Shown here piece by piece: positions 5,808-9,601 of a DNA stretch of 9,601 nucleotides. The translations under genes were made by a program, and so were the position numbers. This DNA is from Gammaproteobacteria bacterium (GTDB lineage: Bacteria; Pseudomonadota; Gammaproteobacteria; Pseudomonadales; Azotimanducaceae): NCBI GenBank assembly GCA_030432795.1, contig JAUILW010000098.1, forward strand, positions 1 through 9,601, in the 5' to 3' direction. Within the stretch, counting starts at the first letter, position 1, and every line of letters begins with the position of its first letter. The notes below the pieces were generated by a model. The model did not search any database, was not told where the DNA came from, and worked only from the letters and a program-made list of their open reading frames with translations.

Positions 5808-7331
5808 ATGTACCCAGGCTACTGGTCGCGCCAAAAACCCGACACCGCCGCCGTCATCCACGCCGCAACCGGAGAAAGCCTGTCCTGGCGTCAGCTCGAC
5901 CGGCAATCCAACCAGGTGGCGCAATACTTGCGCGCCGAAGGGCTCGAAACCGGCGATCACGTATGTGTGCTCCTCGAGAACGATCTGCAGTACTTCACGC
6001 TCAGCTGGGGTGCTCTACGAGCTGGTTTGTACCTGACCTGCATCAACCGATACCTCACACCTGAGGAAGCGGCATATATCGTTAACGATTCCGGAGCCAA
6101 AGTGCTCATTGCCTCCAATGCCGTGTGCGATCTTGCAGCGCTTGCCAGCCATATTAAGAAAGATACCTGTCTGGTTTCCTTCCATGGCCCACAGGAAGGC
6201 TGGAAAGGCCTGGATTCGGCGCTTGCCGTCCATCCCGACACGCCGCTTGCTGAAGAACCCATGGGCGACACCATGCTGTACAGTTCTGGCAGTACAGGCC
6301 GGCCTAAGGGCATCAAACGCCCCCTGAGCGGCAAGACCATTGCCGACGGCATCCCAGGCGTTGAACGCAATAATGTTTACGGTATAGACAACCATACTGT
6401 CTACCTGTCCCCTGCGCCGCTGTACCACGCCGCCCCCTTCGGTTTCTGTATGCGCACGCTGTGCCTAGGCGGCACGGTAGTCATGATGGAGCGCTTCGAG
6501 CCCATGCAGGCGCTGGCACACATCGAACGCTACTCCGTCACCCACAGCCAGTGGGTGCCGACCATGTTCGTGCGCATGCTGAAGCTGGAGGAAGCCGAAC
6601 GCCGGCGTCATGACCTGTCGAGCCATCGCTGCGCCATCCATGCCGCGGCCCCCTGCCCGGTTCCGGTGAAACAGCAGATGATGGACTGGTGGGGGCCGAT
6701 CCTGTGGGAGTACTACGCGGGCACGGAGCGCAATGGCTCGACCATCATTTCTCCCGAAGAGTGGCTGGCACACCCCGGCTCCGTAGGACGCGCAGCAAGC
6801 GGAGTTCTGCACATCTGCGACGAATCAGGTACCGAGCTACCCACCGGTGAGGCAGGAATGGTGTATTTCGAGCAACCTTCCAGACCGTTCGTGTACCACA
6901 ACGATCAGAACAAGACGGAAAACGCCACTCACCCCCACCACCCGGGATGGACCAGCCTGGGCGATATCGGCTACCTGGACGCCGATGGCTACCTTTACCT
7001 CACAGACCGCAAAGCGTTCATGATCATCTCTGGTGGTGTAAACATCTATCCACGAGAGATCGAGGACGCGCTCATCATGCACCCAAAAGTGGCGGACGTG
7101 GCCGTGTTCGGCATCCCGGACCCAGATTTCGGAGAAGCTGTGCGCGCCGCCGTGCAACCGGTGGCCGGCGAACACGGCAATGCGCAGCTTACTGACGAGT
7201 TACTTGCTTTTGCGCGCAGCAGACTCGCGGCCTACAAAGTGCCTCGCAGCGTGGAGTACCACCGGGAATTGCCCCGGCTTCCCACGGGCAAGCTCTACAA
7301 GAACCCTCTTAGAGACCCACACTGGAAATAG
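5808..7331 (+). CDS. Acyl-CoA synthetase (AMP-dependent ligase family)
   Basis: This enzyme activates a carboxylic acid, probably a fatty acid, as acyl-AMP and then as acyl-CoA. The 507-residue protein shows all core motifs of the ANL superfamily: the P-loop YSSGSTGRPKG at 158-168, YYAGTERNG at 302-310 (Y-x-x-TE type), SLGD at 383-386 where STGD is usual, the hinge TDRKAFMIISGG, and the catalytic lysine in PTGK at 492-495. The N-terminus is short (MYPGYWSRQKPD) and there is no signal peptide. A weak GAAG precedes the ATG, but no better start exists. It resembles FadD4/FadD13-like bacterial synthetases, and chain-length preference cannot be told. The gene appears monocistronic: AT-rich non-coding DNA follows. 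With aceA in the same window it fits fatty-acid or lipid catabolism, which is inferred. Confidence 0.94.
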   Translation: MYPGYWSRQKPDTAAVIHAATGESLSWRQLDRQSNQVAQYLRAEGLETGDHVCVLLENDLQYFTLSWGALRAGLYLTCINRYLTPEEAAYIVNDSGAKVLIASNAVCDLAALASHIKKDTCLVSFHGPQEGWKGLDSALAVHPDTPLAEEPMGDTMLYSSGSTGRPKGIKRPLSGKTIADGIPGVERNNVYGIDNHTVYLSPAPLYHAAPFGFCMRTLCLGGTVVMMERFEPMQALAHIERYSVTHSQWVPTMFVRMLKLEEAERRRHDLSSHRCAIHAAAPCPVPVKQQMMDWWGPILWEYYAGTERNGSTIISPEEWLAHPGSVGRAASGVLHICDESGTELPTGEAGMVYFEQPSRPFVYHNDQNKTENATHPHHPGWTSLGDIGYLDADGYLYLTDRKAFMIISGGVNIYPREIEDALIMHPKVADVAVFGIPDPDFGEAVRAAVQPVAGEHGNAQLTDELLAFARSRLAAYKVPRSVEYHRELPRLPTGKLYKNPLRDPHWK

Positions 7332-7440
7332 GCCTATTTATTCTCTTCCAATTTCATATTTGAACGTTTTATTGCGTTGTTTAGGATAGATACCAGTCTA
7401 TCGACTACTAGTTTTTATCTATTCAAAGCCTTATGAGACT
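7332..7440. other. AT-rich non-coding stretch after the acyl-CoA synthetase gene
   Basis: These 109 bp are about one-third GC by eye, clearly lower than the flanking genes. GATAGA-TACCAG-TCTATC (7385-7402) is a perfect 6-bp hairpin, with TTTTT starting 10 nt later (7412-7416), so it is at best a poor intrinsic terminator for the upstream gene. No open frame or tRNA-like fold is apparent. Confidence 0.5.
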
Positions 7441-7457
7441 AAATAGCGCCATTCCTC

Positions 7458-7498
7458 TGACGCAGCAATAACCCATTGGCGTCAACCCTGTGACGCAG
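7458..7498. repeat. TGACGC repeats in direct and inverted orientation
   Basis: TGACGCAG occurs at 7458-7465 and again at 7491-7498, 33 bp apart (about three helical turns). The reverse complement GCGTCA lies between them at 7479-7484, giving a perfect 6-bp inverted repeat with a 6-nt spacer (7479-7496). This looks like a clustered binding site for a dimeric regulator upstream of the TPR gene. The regulator is not known. Confidence 0.4.
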
Positions 7499-7504
7499 GT
7501 CACG
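7489..7504. promoter_or_regulatory. CRP/Vfr-like binding site
   Basis: TGTGA-CGCAGG-TCACG matches 9 of 10 bases of the CRP/Vfr half-sites (TGTGA-N6-TCACA). Its centre is 7496.5. If it worked as a class II activator site at -41.5, transcription would start near 7538, with a weak -10 at AAAAAT (7526-7531), just before the hairpin series. The match is seen; the binding and start site are inferred. Confidence 0.38.
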
Positions 7505-7564
7505 TCTTTTTACGTTTACTTGTCAAAAAATCTCTCGTTGAAAAGACCACGGCAAAGGACCGCC

Positions 7565-7616
7565 GTGCAGCCGTTCGCAGGATTGAACGGCGCGCGCTAG
7601 CCAACTAGCGCTGCAC
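7565..7616 (+). other. Alternative three-way junction in the leader RNA
   Basis: GTGCAG (7565-7570) pairs perfectly with CTGCAC (7611-7616). It encloses the stems CCGTTC/GAACGG (7571-7576 with 7585-7590) and CGCTAG/CTAGCG (7595-7600 with 7605-7610). The closing stem uses GTG at 7565-7567, which also belongs to the first leader hairpin, so the two folds exclude each other in part. This is the layout of a switch. No known riboswitch class was recognised. Confidence 0.4.
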
Positions 7617-7649
7617 AGCGACCCAGCCTTGGGTAACCCCGACGGAAAC

Positions 7650-7663
7650 AGGACAGTCCGTTG
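7650..7663 (+). promoter_or_regulatory. Ribosome-binding site that supports a TTG start
   Basis: AGGA (7650-7653) lies 7 nt before TTG (7661-7663). The next in-frame candidate, GTG at 7676, has no Shine-Dalgarno before it, and there is a stop in frame at 7634-7636. The AGGA sits in the loop of the last leader hairpin, and the first T of the start codon is in its stem. Confidence 0.6.
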
Positions 7664-9601
7664 CGCTATTGGTACGTGAACAGAAACCGCGAGAAGGTAT
7701 TCCAGGGCAGCGCTCTGCTGGTGCTCGCCTGCCTGGCCGTCATCATTCTGTTCGCGATCGCGCCCCGTGAAGGCGCATTCCGAGAAACCCTGTCCAGCCT
7801 GGAAGCGGACGCGGTGGCCCTCAACTACGCCCGGGTGCTGGTGGCGCTGTCGCCGGATGATGCGGAGCTGAAAGCACTGCTGGCCCAACAGTACGCCAAC
7901 CTCGGCAGGCTGGCCGAAGCCGACGCGGTGCTGATCGGGCTCACAGGACGACATCCGGACGTCAAGTACACGCTGCTGCATCTGGATGTGCTGCGCCAGC
8001 GACTCTACGCCAGCACCAATCAGCGGCAACGGGGCGCTTTGACATCCCGGGTTATCAGCCTCCTGCAGGGGTTGCCCATCCACGACTTAGCCCACCCTGA
8101 CCGTGAATCGGTAGCGAAGGCTGCCCTCGCCTTCGGCCAGCCCTTCATTGCTGCCCAGATCTACCAGGGGCTGTTCGTCGCAACCCGAAACCCGGATTGG
8201 AGCCTGCGCGCAGGTACGCAGTTCGAAGCAGCAGGCCGACCTGATCGCGCTGCAACCGCCTATGCTCGCGCCGCCACCGTTCCCGGCGACCACTTCAACA
8301 TGGCCGTAGAGCAAGCGCTGCGCTTGTATCTGGCCGCCGGCGATCACGCGGCCGGCATTGCCTTTCTGGGCGATGTAGAAACTGCCCGCATGACCAATGA
8401 GGTGCGCCAATCCGCGGTGTATTTTTCACTGGCCGCACACGCTCCGGCGCTCGCAGGACAATACGCCAACCTGCTTGCCGACGAAGATGCGGAACATGAC
8501 GTGCGCCTGACAAACGTGACCATCGGCGACCTCATCAATGCAGCACTCGGCATCAACGATCTGGACACCGCCCACCACTGGGCGCTGCGAGCCCAGCGGA
8601 ATGACCCGAACAACCCACGACTCCGGCGTCAACTGGCCGAGGTGCTGGAGTGGCGCGGTGACATAAACGACGCCCTTGAACATTGGCGTTGGCTGGCTGA
8701 AAACGCGCCGGCTCAGGCGCAATCCGACCGTACATGGCAGTTGGCGCGTTCAACATACCGCCACGACCTGGTGGCGGACATACTCTCCGCCCGGGCGAAG
8801 CGTTCGCGCCTCACCAGCGATGCCCTGGACAGCTGGCTGCAGGCACACGTCAGCCAGCACGCGCTCGACACCACCATCAGCGAACTACGCGCCTACGTAA
8901 TGCGCTTTCCTGAAGATGAGCACGCCTGGCGCTCCGGAGCACGGTTGCTCGCCGACAACGAGGATCTACGGGGCGCCCTCGACTGGTGGGCGCAGGTCGA
9001 CACGCGTTTTTCGGTGTCCTCATCCGACCTGCAGGAAATTGCCGCGCTGCACTGGCGCCTGTTTGATCTGCCATCGGCCCTGGCAACGCTGCAGCGCGTG
9101 AACCCCGACAGTGTTACCTATAACGCGGGTTACTGGCGCGATGTCGGCGATCTGGCGCACCGCACCGGCAACCAGCAGCTGGCAAACGATGCGTATCTTC
9201 GTCTGGCTGCATTCGATTCCCTGTCAGCCGATGAGTACGACGTGCTGTTCGACACCATGACAGCGCAGACAAACAGCGACTATCGATACCACGCCAACCA
9301 GGCCTGGGAGCTCACCGGCGCGCCACGATTCCTGCTTAAAGCCATGGAAGCGGAATTCGAAGCGGACGCATCACGCTTCGAGCGTCTGCTGGCGATTGCT
9401 GACGAGCATGTCGATGCACTGCGCAGCAACCCGCTGTATTGGACGTTGAAAGGTCGCTACCAGGTTCGCATAAGCAACCCGGACAACGCTGAGAAAAGCT
9501 TCGATGCAGCGTTGGCGCTGGCGCCGAACTACGTACCAGCGGTTACCGCCTACGCATGGTTGCTGTTGGATCAACGGAGTCTTACCCGACTGTGGCAGTT
9601 G
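7661..9601 (+). CDS. Membrane-anchored periplasmic TPR protein, PelB-like candidate (partial, 647 residues)
   Basis: The frame is open from TTG 7661 to the right edge. A short basic N-terminus (R2, R8, R10, K12) is followed by one hydrophobic helix at residues 17-35, rich in Leu, Val, Ile and Ala, and then only soluble sequence, so the bulk is predicted periplasmic with an uncleaved anchor. Helical pairs of TPR type are visible at about 180-208 (AGRPDRAATAYARAATVPGD), 294-355 (RGDINDALEHWRWLAENAP) and 593-640 (NPDNAEKSFDAALALAPNY); the intervening sequence is helical and repeat-like but degenerate. The length, anchor and TPR array match PelB, which guides Pel exopolysaccharide through the periplasm and ends in an outer-membrane barrel. 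PgaA is less likely because it has a cleaved signal peptide. No neighbouring pel gene is in view, so the name is withheld. The TTG start and leader structure suggest low, controlled translation. Confidence 0.8.
   Translation, partial: MRYWYVNRNREKVFQGSALLVLACLAVIILFAIAPREGAFRETLSSLEADAVALNYARVLVALSPDDAELKALLAQQYANLGRLAEADAVLIGLTGRHPDVKYTLLHLDVLRQRLYASTNQRQRGALTSRVISLLQGLPIHDLAHPDRESVAKAALAFGQPFIAAQIYQGLFVATRNPDWSLRAGTQFEAAGRPDRAATAYARAATVPGDHFNMAVEQALRLYLAAGDHAAGIAFLGDVETARMTNEVRQSAVYFSLAAHAPALAGQYANLLADEDAEHDVRLTNVTIGDLINAALGINDLDTAHHWALRAQRNDPNNPRLRRQLAEVLEWRGDINDALEHWRWLAENAPAQAQSDRTWQLARSTYRHDLVADILSARAKRSRLTSDALDSWLQAHVSQHALDTTISELRAYVMRFPEDEHAWRSGARLLADNEDLRGALDWWAQVDTRFSVSSSDLQEIAALHWRLFDLPSALATLQRVNPDSVTYNAGYWRDVGDLAHRTGNQQLANDAYLRLAAFDSLSADEYDVLFDTMTAQTNSDYRYHANQAWELTGAPRFLLKAMEAEFEADASRFERLLAIADEHVDALRSNPLYWTLKGRYQVRISNPDNAEKSFDAALALAPNYVPAVTAYAWLLLDQRSLTRLWQL

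Larger units (their letters stand above)
7540..7664 (+). promoter_or_regulatory. Structured 5' leader of the TPR gene, possible CsrA/RsmA target
   Basis: Five perfect stems follow one another: CACGGC/GCCGTG (7548-7567, loop AAAGGACC), GCCGTTC/GAACGGC (7570-7591, loop GCAGGATT), GCGCTAG/CTAGCGC (7594-7611, loop CCAA), ACCCA/TGGGT (7621-7634, loop GCCT) and ACGGA/TCCGT (7642-7661, loop AACAGGACAG). Three loops present AGGA, the core of the site bound by CsrA/RsmA, and the last one is the Shine-Dalgarno of the downstream gene. This resembles the multi-site leaders of CsrA-repressed genes such as pgaA. The hairpins are seen directly; the binding protein is inferred. It could also be an unrelated structured leader or a small RNA. 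Confidence 0.5.

Noticed and set aside
7385..7416. Intrinsic terminator of the acyl-CoA synthetase gene
   Set aside because: The stem is AT-rich and the T run starts 10 nt after it, which is too far for efficient intrinsic termination; it is kept only as a hairpin note.
7522..7535. FleQ-box-like GTCAAAAAATC before the TPR gene
   Set aside because: Only the left half resembles the FleQ consensus; the right half (TTGAC) is missing.
7545..7660. Leader as a c-di-GMP-I (GEMM) riboswitch
   Set aside because: It is tempting next to a possible polysaccharide gene, but the conserved GGCAAACC and CGCAAAGCC segments of that class are absent and the stem order differs.
7523..8083. Minus-strand open frame of 186 codons opposite the TPR leader and start
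   Set aside because: It has no recognisable domain, and the opposite strand holds a longer frame with a membrane helix and TPRs.

Overview
The window is GC-rich DNA, roughly 60% by eye, with closely packed genes. It looks like the chromosome of a free-living, probably marine gammaproteobacterium. The best taxonomic cue is the isocitrate lyase, which is the long (about 530 residue) Pseudomonas/Acinetobacter-type enzyme. I see no insertion sequence, phage gene, CRISPR array, tRNA or rRNA.

Layout. (1) Positions 1-459, minus strand: the N-terminal part of a phosphomannomutase/phosphoglucomutase that runs off the left edge. (2) A 211-bp divergent intergenic region, then aceA (isocitrate lyase, 671-2272, plus), which ends in two tandem hairpins, the second a textbook intrinsic terminator. 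(3) A minus-strand gene run, 5714 down to 2394: NTF2/SnoaL-like protein, class I photolyase (phrB), DHRS1-like short-chain dehydrogenase, glutathione S-transferase. Gaps are 69, 33 and 3 bp, so it is probably one operon. The gene set suggests light, oxidative or electrophile stress. Two hairpins fill the gap in front of phrB, and one takes in the phrB start codon. (4) A compact 93-bp divergent promoter region with an inverted repeat, then a plus-strand acyl-CoA synthetase (5808-7331). (5) A 329-bp non-coding stretch (7332-7660): an AT-rich half, then a CRP/Vfr-like palindrome among TGACGC repeats, then about 120 nt that fold into consecutive hairpins. (6) A long plus-strand gene starting at TTG 7661 and open to the right edge. 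It encodes a membrane-anchored, periplasmic TPR protein with the topology expected of PelB-type exopolysaccharide export proteins.

The most interesting part is the leader of the TPR gene. Three of its hairpins carry AGGA in the loop, and the last of these is the Shine-Dalgarno sequence itself. This is the arrangement used by CsrA/RsmA-repressed biofilm genes such as pgaA and psl. The same RNA can also form an alternative three-way junction that competes with the first hairpin. If the TPR gene does begin an exopolysaccharide operon, this would be a post-transcriptionally controlled biofilm locus. The link is inferred and depends on what lies past position 9601.
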